Assembly: GCF_017355785.1 (NCBI RefSeq)
Contig: NZ_JAFEWE010000005.1
Coordinates: 248,001 to 312,000, forward strand
Length of the DNA stretch: 64,000 nt
Direction: 5' to 3'
Origin: Desertivirga arenae
GTDB lineage: Bacteria > Bacteroidota > Bacteroidia > Sphingobacteriales > Sphingobacteriaceae
The notes below the pieces were generated by a model. The model was not told the DNA's origin. It saw nothing but the letters and a program-made list of their open reading frames with translations, and ran no database searches. Made by a program: the position numbers and the translations under genes. Positions 9,754 to 19,145 of this stretch are shown here, in pieces (within the stretch, counting starts at the first letter, position 1; each line of letters begins with the position of its first letter).

Positions 9754-9846
9754 ATTCAGGACTTTGCTGACCTGCAGCATTGCGACAACACGCTGTCTGG
9801 TTCATTACGTGTCAGCTCTGACGCAAGTCGGCAATACTCCTGAAAT
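9754..9846. repeat. imperfect long inverted repeat between susD and the GH158 gene
   Basis: The left arm 9754..9775 (ATTCAGGACTTTGCTGACCT onward) is closely complementary to the right arm 9823..9846 (GCAAGTCGGCAATACTCCTG onward). An inner short stem ACACG/CGTGT lies at 9788..9792 and 9808..9812. RNA of this stretch would fold into one extended hairpin. There is no T-run, so it is more likely an mRNA-processing or stability element, or a small palindromic repeat, than a terminator. It fills nearly the whole susD-GH158 gap. Confidence 0.5.
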
Positions 9847-9870
9847 ACCTTCATAAAACACAACATAAGG

Positions 9871-11166
9871 ATGAACAGGAATATAGTTAGAGCAGTATTA
9901 TTTGCTTGCCTTCTATCTGGTACAGCCAGAGCCGGCGACTTTCCTATTAAACAACAAGCTGTTAAAGTTGAGGTAGTGAAAAGCGGAGTTGGATATCAAC
10001 TTTTTCGAAACGGTAAACCCTATTACGTTAAAGGCGCTGGAGGGAATAATTATCTTAGCCGCTTAGCTTCTTATGGTGGCAATTCCATAAGGACCTGGAG
10101 TACTCAAAATGCACAACAGATACTTGATTCTGCCCAAAAACACGGCTTGACTGTTTTAATGGGATTACCTGCGGTGCCTGAGCGACATGGTTTTGATTAT
10201 AACGACGAAGAAGCTGTACTAAAGCAGTTTAATAAGATCAAGGCTGAAGTTATTAAGTACAAGGATCATCCAGCCCTTTTGGCTTGGGGAATCGGGAATG
10301 AACTTAATCTTTCCTACAAGAACCCCAAGGTATGGGACGCAGTAGAGGAAATAGCAAAAATGATCCACGAAATAGATCCCAATCACCCTGCATCTACTGT
10401 CCTTGCCGGAATTAACAAGAGTGAAATTGACTATATCAAATCGAAAACAACGAGTCTCGACTTCCTCTCCATTAATACCTACGGAGGTTTGGCCGGACTA
10501 CCTGATCGTGTTACTGAGCTGGGTTGGACAGGTCCTTATATGGTAACCGAATGGGGACCAACAGGCCACTGGGAAGGACTATCCACCCAATGGAATGCAC
10601 CGGTTGAAGAAACGAGCAGTGAAAAAGCAGCAGTCTATAAAAGCAGGTATTCATATTCAATGGAGAAAGATAATTCCCGTTGCCTCGGCTCCTACGTGTT
10701 CCTTTGGGGACAAAAACAAGAGCGTACTCCAACATGGTATGGATTATTTACTGAGAAGGGTGAAGAATCAGAAGTGGTTGATGTGATGCAATACCTTTGG
10801 AAAGGCGAATACCCTGCCAACAAAGCTCCTCATATTTATTCCTTCCAACTCGATGGCAAAAAGGCAAACCTTAATGTAAAGCTGAAGCCTGCAGAAACCT
10901 ATACAGCGAAAGTCCTTGCTATAGATCCCGATAACGATAAGACAAGTTACGATTGGGAATTGCTGCCGGAAGCGACAAAAGTTGGCGAAGGCGGAGATCA
11001 TGAAGACAAACCGATAGCAAGAAGCTTCCAGTTCAGACAAATAGGCAAGGGTACCATAAGTTTTTCTTCACCTGAAAAAGAGGGCGCTTACCGACTTTTT
11101 GTATATGTTAGAGATGGCAAGAACAAGGTAGCTACTGCCAATATCCCATTCTATGTTAACCCTTAG
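9871..11166 (+). CDS. clan GH-A endo-beta-glucanase, GH158-like
   Basis: A 431-residue secreted protein with a signal peptide ending near TARAG (1-22). The (beta/alpha)8 barrel spans about 30-325. IGNELN places the acid/base Glu at residue 144 and VTEWGP the nucleophile Glu at 227, a spacing of 83 that fits clan GH-A. A C-terminal Ig-like beta domain (about 330-431) follows. Size, the two Glu motifs, the C-terminal Ig domain and the company of GH16 and GH3 match the GH158 endo-beta-1,3-glucanases known from gut Bacteroides beta-glucan loci. Family placement is by recollection, and GH2/GH5-like relatives cannot be excluded by eye. It probably cuts beta-1,3-glucan at the surface or in the periplasm; no lipobox is seen. 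Confidence 0.75.
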   Translation: MNRNIVRAVLFACLLSGTARAGDFPIKQQAVKVEVVKSGVGYQLFRNGKPYYVKGAGGNNYLSRLASYGGNSIRTWSTQNAQQILDSAQKHGLTVLMGLPAVPERHGFDYNDEEAVLKQFNKIKAEVIKYKDHPALLAWGIGNELNLSYKNPKVWDAVEEIAKMIHEIDPNHPASTVLAGINKSEIDYIKSKTTSLDFLSINTYGGLAGLPDRVTELGWTGPYMVTEWGPTGHWEGLSTQWNAPVEETSSEKAAVYKSRYSYSMEKDNSRCLGSYVFLWGQKQERTPTWYGLFTEKGEESEVVDVMQYLWKGEYPANKAPHIYSFQLDGKKANLNVKLKPAETYTAKVLAIDPDNDKTSYDWELLPEATKVGEGGDHEDKPIARSFQFRQIGKGTISFSSPEKEGAYRLFVYVRDGKNKVATANIPFYVNP

Positions 11167-11178
11167 TTTCATCTGAAA

Positions 11179-12282
11179 ATGAATGCAAATAAATTAATAA
11201 GGTTAAGTCTTTTATTCCTGCTGTTTTGTCCTTTATTAGTACAAAGCTGTAAAAAAACATCAGAAACAGCAGGGGTCACTAACCTTAGTCTTGAAGCCGA
11301 ACCACTTAATGATGGTTCAGGACTGGTTAATTTTAAAGCCTCGGCCAAGAACGCAGACCGGTATTATTTCAACTTTGGCGTGTCAGCGAACGAAGAGGGG
11401 ATGAAATCGACTACTGGCCAGGTTTCTTACAAATATACCTCCACTGGCACCTACTCGGTAAAAGTAACTGCCTATTCTTCCGACAATAAATCAGCCTCAT
11501 TTACCAGGCAAGTCTCAGTAACAGTTAATCGTACAGATGACGAAAATGTATCCCCTGATAATTATCCCGGAATGACCTTGGTTTGGAGGGATGAATTCAA
11601 TGGAACATATTTAAACACTTCAGACTGGACTTATGAAATCGGTACAGGTGATAATGGCTGGGGAAACAATGAATTGCAATACTATAAACAGGAGAACCTT
11701 TCTGTGGCAGATGGCATACTTACGATCACTGCCAAACGCGAGAGCTTCGGTGGCAAAGAGTTTACCTCTTCAAGAATAAAAACTCAGGATAAAAAGACCT
11801 TTCGTTATGGTAGAATTGACTTTAGAGCAAAACTACCTAAGGGGAAAGGAATATGGCCGGCACTATGGATGCTAGGAAATAATATAAGTACGGTGTCCTG
11901 GCCTGCAGCCGGGGAAATTGATGTTATGGAAATGGTCGGCGGCGGTGCAGGAAAAGACAATACTGTTCATGGAACCATCCATTTCGACAATAATGGAACC
12001 TATGCTAATATTGGAAAATCTTTCACTTTATCAAGTGGAGACTTCTCTGATAAATTCCATGTATTCTCGGTGATTTGGGAAGCTAACAGCATCAAGTGGC
12101 TGGTAGACGATGTAGAATTCAACACCATCGACACCTCCTCCCCTGCTTTCAGTGAGTTTAAGAATCATTTTTTCCTGCTTATTAATCTCGCAGTGGGTGG
12201 CAACTGGCCTGGAAGCCCTGATGCCACCACTGTTTTTCCGCAGAAAATGATGGTAGACTATGTACGTGTATTCCAGAAATAA
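11179..12282 (+). CDS. PKD-GH16 laminarinase-like lipoprotein
   Basis: A 367-residue lipoprotein (lipobox LVQSC, Cys24). A PKD-like domain covers about 35-118. The GH16 jelly-roll covers about 128-367 with LVWRDEFNG, GIWPALWMLG and the catalytic motif GEIDVMEM, giving nucleophile Glu246, assisting Asp248 and acid/base Glu251. The extra residue in the active-site strand (ExDxxE) is the form found in laminarinases and lichenases. The enzyme should cleave internal beta-1,3 (or mixed 1,3/1,4) glucan bonds at the cell surface, feeding the SusC/SusD pair. It begins 12 bases after the GH158-like gene and is clearly in the same operon. Confidence 0.9.
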   Translation: MNANKLIRLSLLFLLFCPLLVQSCKKTSETAGVTNLSLEAEPLNDGSGLVNFKASAKNADRYYFNFGVSANEEGMKSTTGQVSYKYTSTGTYSVKVTAYSSDNKSASFTRQVSVTVNRTDDENVSPDNYPGMTLVWRDEFNGTYLNTSDWTYEIGTGDNGWGNNELQYYKQENLSVADGILTITAKRESFGGKEFTSSRIKTQDKKTFRYGRIDFRAKLPKGKGIWPALWMLGNNISTVSWPAAGEIDVMEMVGGGAGKDNTVHGTIHFDNNGTYANIGKSFTLSSGDFSDKFHVFSVIWEANSIKWLVDDVEFNTIDTSSPAFSEFKNHFFLLINLAVGGNWPGSPDATTVFPQKMMVDYVRVFQK

Positions 12283-12309
12283 TAAAAGATTCGATAAACA
12301 AAAGAATTT

Positions 12310-14613
12310 ATGAAAAATGCAATTGCTGCAATGCTACTATTTGCAGTAACAACACACACTTTACAAGCCCAAAACAAAAGAGAAGATAAGCCAGGGTTTC
12401 ATACTGAAGTACAAGCTCTGCTATCTAAAATGAGCCTGGAAGAGAAAGTAGGCCAGATGACTCAACTAACTCTCGATGTTATTACCAAAGGCCCTGATCG
12501 TTTCAGTAGTGCTGAGCCAGTAGAACTCGACCCGGAACTAGTGAAAAAAGCATTCTCAAAGTATAAAGTTGGATCGGTACTTAATACAGCTAACAACCGG
12601 GCTCGTAGCGTAGAAGTATGGCATAAAATAATCCGCGGCATTCAGGATGCAAATAAGGGAGGTCTTGCCATTCCTGTGATTTATGGAGTTGATGCGATAC
12701 ACGGCGCAACTTATACCGCCGGAGCAACCATGTTCCCGCAGCAAATAGCCATGGCGGCCAGTAGAAATAGAGAGCTGGTATTGAAGGGTGCGGAAGTTAC
12801 AGCTTATGAAACCCGGGCAAGCTCTATTCCCTGGAATTTCTCACCGGTACTCGACCTTTGTCCTGATCCTCGCTTTCCCCGTCAATGGGAGACATTCGGC
12901 GAAGATCCTTTCCTGATCTCAGAGCTGGGCGTGCAGATGATTAAAGGCTACGAAGGACAAGACAATAAGATATCCGACCCCTTCCGTGTTGCTTCCTGTA
13001 TGAAGCATTTCCTTGGATACCAGGTCTCCGTTTCCGGGAAAGACCGTACTCCTGCTTATATTTCCGAGCAGGCGCTGCGTGAATATCATCTTCCTGCCTT
13101 TAAAGCAGCAATCGATGCCGGTGCACATACCATCATGATAAATTCAGGAATTATAAATGGGGTGCCGGTGCATGCTAATTCCGATATTCTTATTAAACTT
13201 TTAAGACAAGAGCTCGGATTCAAAGGCCTGGTGGTAACTGATTGGGGAGATATAGAAAATCTTTATCAAAGGGATAAGATAGCAAGGGATCATAAAGAGG
13301 CAATTATGATTGCTATTAATTCCGGCATCGACATGAGCATGGTCGCTTACGAATACGAAAGGTTTTGTGACAACCTGATTGAATTGGTAAAAGAAGGGAA
13401 AGTAAAAGAAGCTCGTATCAACGAAGCGGTAGGTCGTATATTAACCTTGAAGTTTGAGCTGGGGCTTTTCCAGAAAGGTTTTTCCGATTACAAGAAGTAT
13501 ACGAAGTTTGGTAGTGATGAGTTTGCAAGATCAGCATACCTCGCAGCCGGTGAGGCAATCACACTTTTGAAAAACCAGAACAGCATACTACCACTAAAAA
13601 GAAATGCTAAAGTGCTTATTGCTGGACCGAACTCCAATTCAATGCGTACCCTTAATGGTGGCTGGACCTACTCCTGGCAGGGAGAGAAAGTGGAAGAGTT
13701 TGCTTCTAAATACAACACCATCGTAGAAGCTTTCACTAAAAAAGCAGGTGCTGCTCAGGTTTCTTATATCCCCGGAGTGAGTTACAAAATGGCAGGAAAA
13801 TACTTTGAAGAATTTGAAGACCGAATGGATGAGGCTGTGAAGGCTGCATCGGCTGCTGATGTAGTAATCCTTTGTCTGGGGGAGAACTCCTACACAGAAA
13901 CACCAGGTAATTTAAGTGATCTTTATCTCTCGGACCTTCAAACTGAACTGGCAAAAAGGATTGCAGCAGCAGGCAAACCGGTAGTATTAGTTTTAAACGA
14001 AGGACGACCAAGGATCATCAGCAGAATAGAGCCTCAAATGGCAGCAGTGGTCCAAACCTATCTTCCTGGTAATTATGGAGCGGATGCTCTTGCTGATATA
14101 ATCTATGGAGACATTAACCCTTCAGGTAAACTCCCTTATAACTACCCTAAATTCCCGAACTCTCTGGTGCCCTATAACCACAAACCATCAGAAAGCAGAG
14201 AGGTAGTACAAGGAGTATATAACTACGACGCCGACTATAATCCGCAATGGGAGTTTGGCCATGGTTTAAGCTACACCAACTTCAGCTACAGCAATCTTCT
14301 TTTAAGTACTGATAAGATATCTGCAACCGGAACTATTACTGCTTCTATAGAGGTAAAGAATACAGGATCAAGAGAAGGCAAGGAAACAGTCGAACTTTAC
14401 CTTAGCGACCTTTATGCATCCATCACTCCGGACGTAAAAAGACTAAAGGGTTTCGAAAAGATAAACCTTAAGCCCGGTGAAAGTAAAACCCTGCACTTCA
14501 CTATTAGTCCGTCTCAAATGTCATTTATTGGACGAGATAATAAGCCAGTTGTTGAACCCGGAGAGTTTAAAGTAGAGATTGGCAAACTGACAAAAACTTT
14601 TACTGTTCAGTAG
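12310..14613 (+). CDS. bglX: GH3 beta-glucosidase
   Basis: A 767-residue secreted enzyme with signal peptide 1-20 (LQA|Q). It has the full GH3 layout: TIM barrel (about 35-385) with nucleophile Asp311 in VVTDWGD, an alpha/beta sandwich (about 400-630) carrying the acid/base Glu in CLGENSYTE, and a C-terminal fibronectin III-like domain (about 670-760, beginning VKNTGSREGKETVELYL). It trims oligosaccharides to glucose in the periplasm and ends the beta-glucan operon. Length and motifs match the BglX group. A stem-loop terminator follows 40 bases after the stop. Confidence 0.92.
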   Translation: MKNAIAAMLLFAVTTHTLQAQNKREDKPGFHTEVQALLSKMSLEEKVGQMTQLTLDVITKGPDRFSSAEPVELDPELVKKAFSKYKVGSVLNTANNRARSVEVWHKIIRGIQDANKGGLAIPVIYGVDAIHGATYTAGATMFPQQIAMAASRNRELVLKGAEVTAYETRASSIPWNFSPVLDLCPDPRFPRQWETFGEDPFLISELGVQMIKGYEGQDNKISDPFRVASCMKHFLGYQVSVSGKDRTPAYISEQALREYHLPAFKAAIDAGAHTIMINSGIINGVPVHANSDILIKLLRQELGFKGLVVTDWGDIENLYQRDKIARDHKEAIMIAINSGIDMSMVAYEYERFCDNLIELVKEGKVKEARINEAVGRILTLKFELGLFQKGFSDYKKYTKFGSDEFARSAYLAAGEAITLLKNQNSILPLKRNAKVLIAGPNSNSMRTLNGGWTYSWQGEKVEEFASKYNTIVEAFTKKAGAAQVSYIPGVSYKMAGKYFEEFEDRMDEAVKAASAADVVILCLGENSYTETPGNLSDLYLSDLQTELAKRIAAAGKPVVLVLNEGRPRIISRIEPQMAAVVQTYLPGNYGADALADIIYGDINPSGKLPYNYPKFPNSLVPYNHKPSESREVVQGVYNYDADYNPQWEFGHGLSYTNFSYSNLLLSTDKISATGTITASIEVKNTGSREGKETVELYLSDLYASITPDVKRLKGFEKINLKPGESKTLHFTISPSQMSFIGRDNKPVVEPGEFKVEIGKLTKTFTVQ

Positions 14614-14652
14614 CTGAATGAATTAGAGGAGGCTATTGATAATTGCTAAACT

Positions 14653-14687
14653 AAGAGGGCTGGTACTAAATAAGTACTAGCCCTCTT
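14653..14687. terminator. bidirectional rho-independent terminator
   Basis: A 15-bp stem AAGAGGGCTGGTACT / AGTACTAGCCCTCTT (one G-U pair) with a 5-base AAATA loop lies between the convergent GH3 and GH43-like genes. The A/T-rich flanks on both sides allow it to end transcription from either direction. Confidence 0.85.
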
Positions 14688-14693
14688 AATTTC

Positions 14694-15710
14694 TTATTTC
14701 ACCTGTTCAGAAACAGGCCATTTTTTTAACAATCTCTTAAGTTCTGCTTTTGTGATTGGTAACACCGTCCCGTGCCGAGGATGAAAGTCCATCGTTACTT
14801 CATTATCAATTACATGGAAATTTCTTAGATCTGATGATTGAGTAAACTGATATTTCCCTTTAGTGTACAGGTCGTACATTAGAATATATCCCTTTCCGTC
14901 GTTAAGCTTAAATACCCCCGCTCCTTCTACCGGGTCAGTAGTTTGCTGAACTTTTTCCTCTTTTAATTCATAGCCTTCTGTCAACTTATCAGACAAAGCA
15001 AGTTTTATGCCTGGTTTACCGCTTTCTCCTTTGAAAAACAGGTGAAAAAGGCCATCTTTCTCAACAATATCTGCATCTATCGCACCGGAGTTAGTAGGAC
15101 TAAAAAACAGTTGCTTGGGTTCAGTTTCAAGATCTGTAAAGTCCTCATTGGCGTATGCGTAATAAATTTTATCGGGATCATTGCCATGTTTAAGAGAAAA
15201 GTAGATCATGTATTTTCCAGCCTTAGAATCGTAAATTGTTTGAGGAGCCCAAGCCCTTTTCAATGCCTCATTTCCTGCAAAGCGCTGCTGAAAATTAACC
15301 ACGCTACTAGTCCAGTTAATCAGGTCAGTTGACTTCATTAATACAATAGCCCTATTCGAATCCCAGCCATTAGCAGATATCATATCTGTTGCCACCATGT
15401 AAAAAGTCTTGCCATCTGCGCCACGAAGGATGTGAGGATCGCGTACCCCCCCGGTTGTACTGATCTTTTCACTGCTGATCACCTCCTTATTATCGTTCAG
15501 TGCTTTAAACTTATATCCGTTGGTACTATAAGCAAAGCGAATAGCTTCTTCTGACTTTCGGTTTCCTGTGAAGTAGGTGAACAGATAGGCGGAAAATTTA
15601 TTTTTGGGACTCTTCTCCCTGGAAGAATTTTGCTGCTGTTGTCCATAAGCGTGCATCTGGGAAAAACTTAAAACCACACATAGGGACTGAAAAATGTACT
15701 TTTTGATCAT
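14694..15710 (-). CDS. GH43-like five-bladed beta-propeller glycosidase
   Basis: A 338-residue protein with a signal peptide (1-23). The three acidic residues expected of GH43 are visible: Asp91 in VRDPH (general base), an Asp in GAIDAD (212 or 214, pKa modulator) and Glu262 in PVEGAG (general acid). Short repeated blades with aromatic strands (FYMVATDM, YMIYFSL, FHLFFKG, YILMYD) fit a five-bladed propeller. The family includes arabinofuranosidases, xylosidases and galactosidases, and the exact specificity cannot be read from the sequence. It converges on the beta-glucan operon and is transcribed alone, so it may serve another glycan. Confidence 0.75.
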   Translation of the reverse strand: MIKKYIFQSLCVVLSFSQMHAYGQQQQNSSREKSPKNKFSAYLFTYFTGNRKSEEAIRFAYSTNGYKFKALNDNKEVISSEKISTTGGVRDPHILRGADGKTFYMVATDMISANGWDSNRAIVLMKSTDLINWTSSVVNFQQRFAGNEALKRAWAPQTIYDSKAGKYMIYFSLKHGNDPDKIYYAYANEDFTDLETEPKQLFFSPTNSGAIDADIVEKDGLFHLFFKGESGKPGIKLALSDKLTEGYELKEEKVQQTTDPVEGAGVFKLNDGKGYILMYDLYTKGKYQFTQSSDLRNFHVIDNEVTMDFHPRHGTVLPITKAELKRLLKKWPVSEQVK

Positions 15711-15848
15711 TTCTAAAATAATTGGTTAACCTTCACATCAACTGCGTTCTTATAATTTGAGCAGATCCGTAAAATCAATAAGTACAAAAAAAGGAATAAA
15801 TTATAAATAACAAAGGGGCCAAATAATTTAGAGAAGGGGGTAAATCAA

Positions 15849-16574
15849 CTATCCGAAGTATTTCATGATCTTTTCCAGCTCTAGCTGGATCTCCTTCTGC
15901 ATATTTTCCCCTGCTAACAAGAAAGAACTTCTCGTTGCATTGAGAGAATCTTTTTTTGTTGTTATCTCCTGGCTGATCTGATTGATCTCGCCCTTCAACA
16001 CGTTCAACCGCTGGGTAAGTGCCCTTAATTCCTCTGCCTTCTTCTGCAGATCGAGCTCTTTTTGTTCAAGTTCAGCTTTATACTGCCGGGCATGTGCGGT
16101 TTGAAAAGCGTTAAGGTCACGCCCAATTACATTTTGATATTCATGACCGGTGGAAATGAGGCGCTCCTTACTTAAGCCTGCGTTCTTGAGGATATTAAAA
16201 GCTGTAACGTACCTAAGGTTTTCATCTGCAATATCATCAATATCTAATTTCGCTTCTATAAATTCTTTGAAATCAGGTCCAGTAAATGCAGGGTTCTCAC
16301 GGTTAGCTTTATCTAATAATGCTTCGAAATAAGCTGTATGCTCGGGAAAGGGCATAGTATCGGATTGCCGAATAATAGCTGAAGCGGCTTGCGATGTTGT
16401 AGGCGGGACACTTGCAGCTGCTGTTCCTTTCCCTGGCTCATCAATAAGGGGATGCGTGGTATCTTTATCTGAAGTCGGGGGTGGAGCCTGAAGAGGATTA
16501 TTTTTAGCTACTTGCTTGCTCTTATCTTCCTCAAACTCCACAAAGGGATTCAACAAAGCCTTTAAAAAACTCAT
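15849..16574 (-). CDS. coiled-coil protein, last gene of the vWA-PP2C-kinase operon
   Basis: A 241-residue soluble protein of no recognised family. The start MSFLKALLNPFVEFEE could form an amphipathic helix. A proline/serine/threonine-rich linker covers about 25-75, a small helical domain about 78-155 (FPEHTAYFEALLDKANRENP onward), and a strong heptad coiled coil runs from about 160 to 235. No transmembrane segment is seen. It starts 9 bases after the Ppx-like gene and must be co-transcribed with the signalling module. By build it is a scaffold, adaptor or phosphorylation target rather than an enzyme. That role is inference. Confidence 0.6.
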   Translation of the reverse strand: MSFLKALLNPFVEFEEDKSKQVAKNNPLQAPPPTSDKDTTHPLIDEPGKGTAAASVPPTTSQAASAIIRQSDTMPFPEHTAYFEALLDKANRENPAFTGPDFKEFIEAKLDIDDIADENLRYVTAFNILKNAGLSKERLISTGHEYQNVIGRDLNAFQTAHARQYKAELEQKELDLQKKAEELRALTQRLNVLKGEINQISQEITTKKDSLNATRSSFLLAGENMQKEIQLELEKIMKYFG

Positions 16575-16583
16575 GCCTGATAA

Positions 16584-17582
16584 TTACTTTTTCAAACTCA
16601 ATAAAAATCCGATGGTAAAATTAGCGTCCCAGTCGAACACAAAGGTGTCGGTTTTAGTAGCGTCGGCAATAGCCTTATAGATGTTCAAGCCCGCCTGCAT
16701 TTTTTTATCTTCTCCATTATAAGAACCCGGACTTTTTAAAACCGTGTACCTCTCCTCTCCCTTCCGGTGCTGTTTAGCAAGAGTAAAAGGAACTCCACCA
16801 ATTATAAAACCTACATTTCGTTTATCTGAAGGTACTTTGGCAACAGCCTCCTTTACCTGATTGTAAACATCCTGGTCCGAAAGATTTTGCTGGAAATATT
16901 TAGCACCAGGAAGTTCCTGGCTTTTAAGAGCACCATTCTCTTCCCAGGATATCTTAGTGTTTCCTGAACCAATATCAACCATGAAAGAATTATCAATAAA
17001 GGCTGGGGGCACGGTTGCCTGAAGAGCAAACTTAGCTTCCTGATCCGGAGTCACATTATTGACCACAAAACCCATCTTCTTTAGTTCATTACTGATTGTT
17101 TTTGTCTTAGCTTCCTTCTGTGCACCAGAAGAAATAACGAAATGAACATTGTTTTTAGCTACCCCCTTATCGAACATTCCAGCAATGTACTTCTTCAAAC
17201 CTCCGCGAATGTCTTCTGTCGTTGCCAGTCCTTCATAAGCCAGAGACTCACCAAAATCTTTTGACACAATCTCCCAACGCTTCTCCTTGTCAAGATTAAT
17301 AACAAAGGAGTTAAACCCTGTTGCCCCTAATTCAACAACTCCGTTTAGAGTGCCGTTCTGCGGCTTTTCAGGTGTATAACTAAATTCTCTGGCTTCATCA
17401 GAACTTGTTTTATTATTATCCTGCGCCTGACTTTGATTTCCGGAAGCCGAACTGTCCCAACTGTTCGTTGCCCCATCCGAGGTCTCCGTCTTATTACTAC
17501 CTCCTGAATTCTTGAAGGCGAAATAACCCAAGACGGCTATTATTGCGATGATGATAAATATTCCTGCTGGTTTTAATTTCAT
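16584..17582 (-). CDS. membrane-anchored Ppx/GppA-like ASKHA-fold protein
   Basis: A 332-residue protein with one N-terminal transmembrane helix (about 8-23), a low-complexity Ser/Asn/Asp linker (25-65) and a domain from about 75 to 332. Two motifs resemble the phosphate-binding loops of the actin/hexokinase (ASKHA) fold as used in exopolyphosphatase/guanosine pentaphosphatase: GVVELGATGFNSFVIN (81-96) and FMVDIGSGNTKISW (200-213). Between them VTPDQEAKFAL (178-188) recalls the EEA segment of Ppx. The positive N-terminus (MKLK) predicts N-in/C-out, putting the domain in the periplasm. It lies 18 bases after the kinase gene in the same operon. Nucleotide, polyphosphate or peptide binding is possible. 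Confidence 0.6.
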   Translation of the reverse strand: MKLKPAGIFIIIAIIAVLGYFAFKNSGGSNKTETSDGATNSWDSSASGNQSQAQDNNKTSSDEAREFSYTPEKPQNGTLNGVVELGATGFNSFVINLDKEKRWEIVSKDFGESLAYEGLATTEDIRGGLKKYIAGMFDKGVAKNNVHFVISSGAQKEAKTKTISNELKKMGFVVNNVTPDQEAKFALQATVPPAFIDNSFMVDIGSGNTKISWEENGALKSQELPGAKYFQQNLSDQDVYNQVKEAVAKVPSDKRNVGFIIGGVPFTLAKQHRKGEERYTVLKSPGSYNGEDKKMQAGLNIYKAIADATKTDTFVFDWDANFTIGFLLSLKK

Positions 17583-17600
17583 TGTCGTAATTTTTAATTT

Positions 17601-19115
17601 CTACTTATTAGCCATTGTTATCACTACAACCCTACCGCCATCTTCGTTTGATAACAAAAGTTTTTTTCCATCTGTTATTTCCACCATTGATCCTACCGGG
17701 ATCACCTTATCTTCCGTCAGATCCTTAAGTGAACTCAGCTTCTGATTCACCAGAACCCATTTATTATTAAACCAGGTAAAGTAACCTACTGGTACTTTTT
17801 GTTCTGCCGTAAGACGTTCATTTCTCACAATGTTTCTATTCACATGCCATTGGAACAGATATTGGTTATGGTAAACCATTAATCTATGGTTCTCAGGCTT
17901 CCACACGGTTAGTTTAAACTGATAGTAAAGGTCGAGAACAGGCAATGTTCCTTTTATAGGAGTTCCGCAAAAAGGACATTTCGGCGAAGTGGAATTATCA
18001 AAAACGAACCACTTCTGGTCACAGGCTGGATTGGCACAGGGCTGCATCAAATCGGTGGTCTTTAATAGTGCCTGCTCCCACATGTCGGCATTGGGGCGTT
18101 GTTGTGGATTATGTAGGCCCACTATAAACGCCTGATCAAATAAAGCCTTCAGGTAAGGCCCAGTTATAGTATAAGGCAGCTTTGAAATATCAGCCCAAGG
18201 TAGAGCTGATTTGGGTTGTTGATCCAGTTTGGGCCTGTTTGATGCATCAGTAGGGTGTTCAATAAACAATGCTTTTTCTCCCATCGATAAAAGATCATCT
18301 TCTTCAGTGTCTAAAGAATTGATCTTTCCTCCCTTTAATGGATGGCGGTAAAGCAAGTACATATAGATCATCACTGCTAAGGCATGAAGGTCAGTGAGTC
18401 GATTAGCGTGCTTTCGACTAGGGTCACGAAGCTCAAGATGTTTTGTACTCAATACTTCAGGAGCAATAAAGTCGGCTGTTCCGATCACGTCAGGTGGATA
18501 AAGGCCTGGTACCACCAATCCATCAATATCGATTATGGTCGCATCGCGGTTTACCGGGTCAATCAGTACGTTTTTATAGGATAGATCTGAGTGAGCCAAG
18601 CCTGCTGCATGCAAGCGCTTTACGCCTCTGGCAATCTTAACTGCGATTTGGAAATAACTTAGCCAGTTTCCTAATTCAGATTCGTCTAATCTTAAGGCAA
18701 ACTGCTTATTCCTGAACTTAGCCGACGCGAACCATAAGCCCTGTTTTTCTTTCCCTTTTATCCCATCACTCGTTGCATAGCCTTTGGCGAAAAAAAAGTT
18801 CTTTCTGTACGTGGGAACAATTAAACCTATCTGACTACCCACCTGTACTACATCGGTAGGCCAGGAATAGACAGTCTTGTAATACTCCCCTCCTTCCCTA
18901 TTAAAGAAGCTGTCATAATATTGCGTTACCAATTTTGTTAAACGTTCTTTCGAATTAAAATCCTGCTTGTCCCGGTAAAAGGCAATCACGTAAGATCTAT
19001 CCGGAGCGAAGTACACGTCTTTCATTCCTCCTCGCATAGGTTCGCCATTATCAATATACTGATAACTCTTACCTGAATGTATAATTGAAGAAACTGACTT
19101 AACGTTTGTCATCAA
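17601..19115 (-). CDS. TerY-associated-type protein kinase with C-terminal zinc ribbon
   Basis: A 504-residue cytoplasmic protein. The kinase domain spans about 20-350: a glycine-rich loop near MRGGMKDVYFA (27-37), the catalytic loop HSDLSYKNVL with Asp177 and Asn182 (HSD in place of HRD), the metal site IIDIDG with Asp196 (in place of DFG) and APE at 218-220. A zinc ribbon follows with Cys360, Cys365, Cys380 and Cys383 (CX4C...CX2C), then a beta-rich tail to 504. The divergent HSD/DID motifs still hold the catalytic Asp and Asn, so activity is plausible. It sits after the PP2C gene (30-base gap). Kinase, PP2C phosphatase and vWA protein together make the triad called TerY-P in comparative genomics of tellurite-resistance-type systems. 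Confidence 0.8.
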   Translation of the reverse strand: MMTNVKSVSSIIHSGKSYQYIDNGEPMRGGMKDVYFAPDRSYVIAFYRDKQDFNSKERLTKLVTQYYDSFFNREGGEYYKTVYSWPTDVVQVGSQIGLIVPTYRKNFFFAKGYATSDGIKGKEKQGLWFASAKFRNKQFALRLDESELGNWLSYFQIAVKIARGVKRLHAAGLAHSDLSYKNVLIDPVNRDATIIDIDGLVVPGLYPPDVIGTADFIAPEVLSTKHLELRDPSRKHANRLTDLHALAVMIYMYLLYRHPLKGGKINSLDTEEDDLLSMGEKALFIEHPTDASNRPKLDQQPKSALPWADISKLPYTITGPYLKALFDQAFIVGLHNPQQRPNADMWEQALLKTTDLMQPCANPACDQKWFVFDNSTSPKCPFCGTPIKGTLPVLDLYYQFKLTVWKPENHRLMVYHNQYLFQWHVNRNIVRNERLTAEQKVPVGYFTWFNNKWVLVNQKLSSLKDLTEDKVIPVGSMVEITDGKKLLLSNEDGGRVVVITMANK

Positions 19116-19145
19116 TATTCGATTTATTATTTGCCTTTAAATTGC

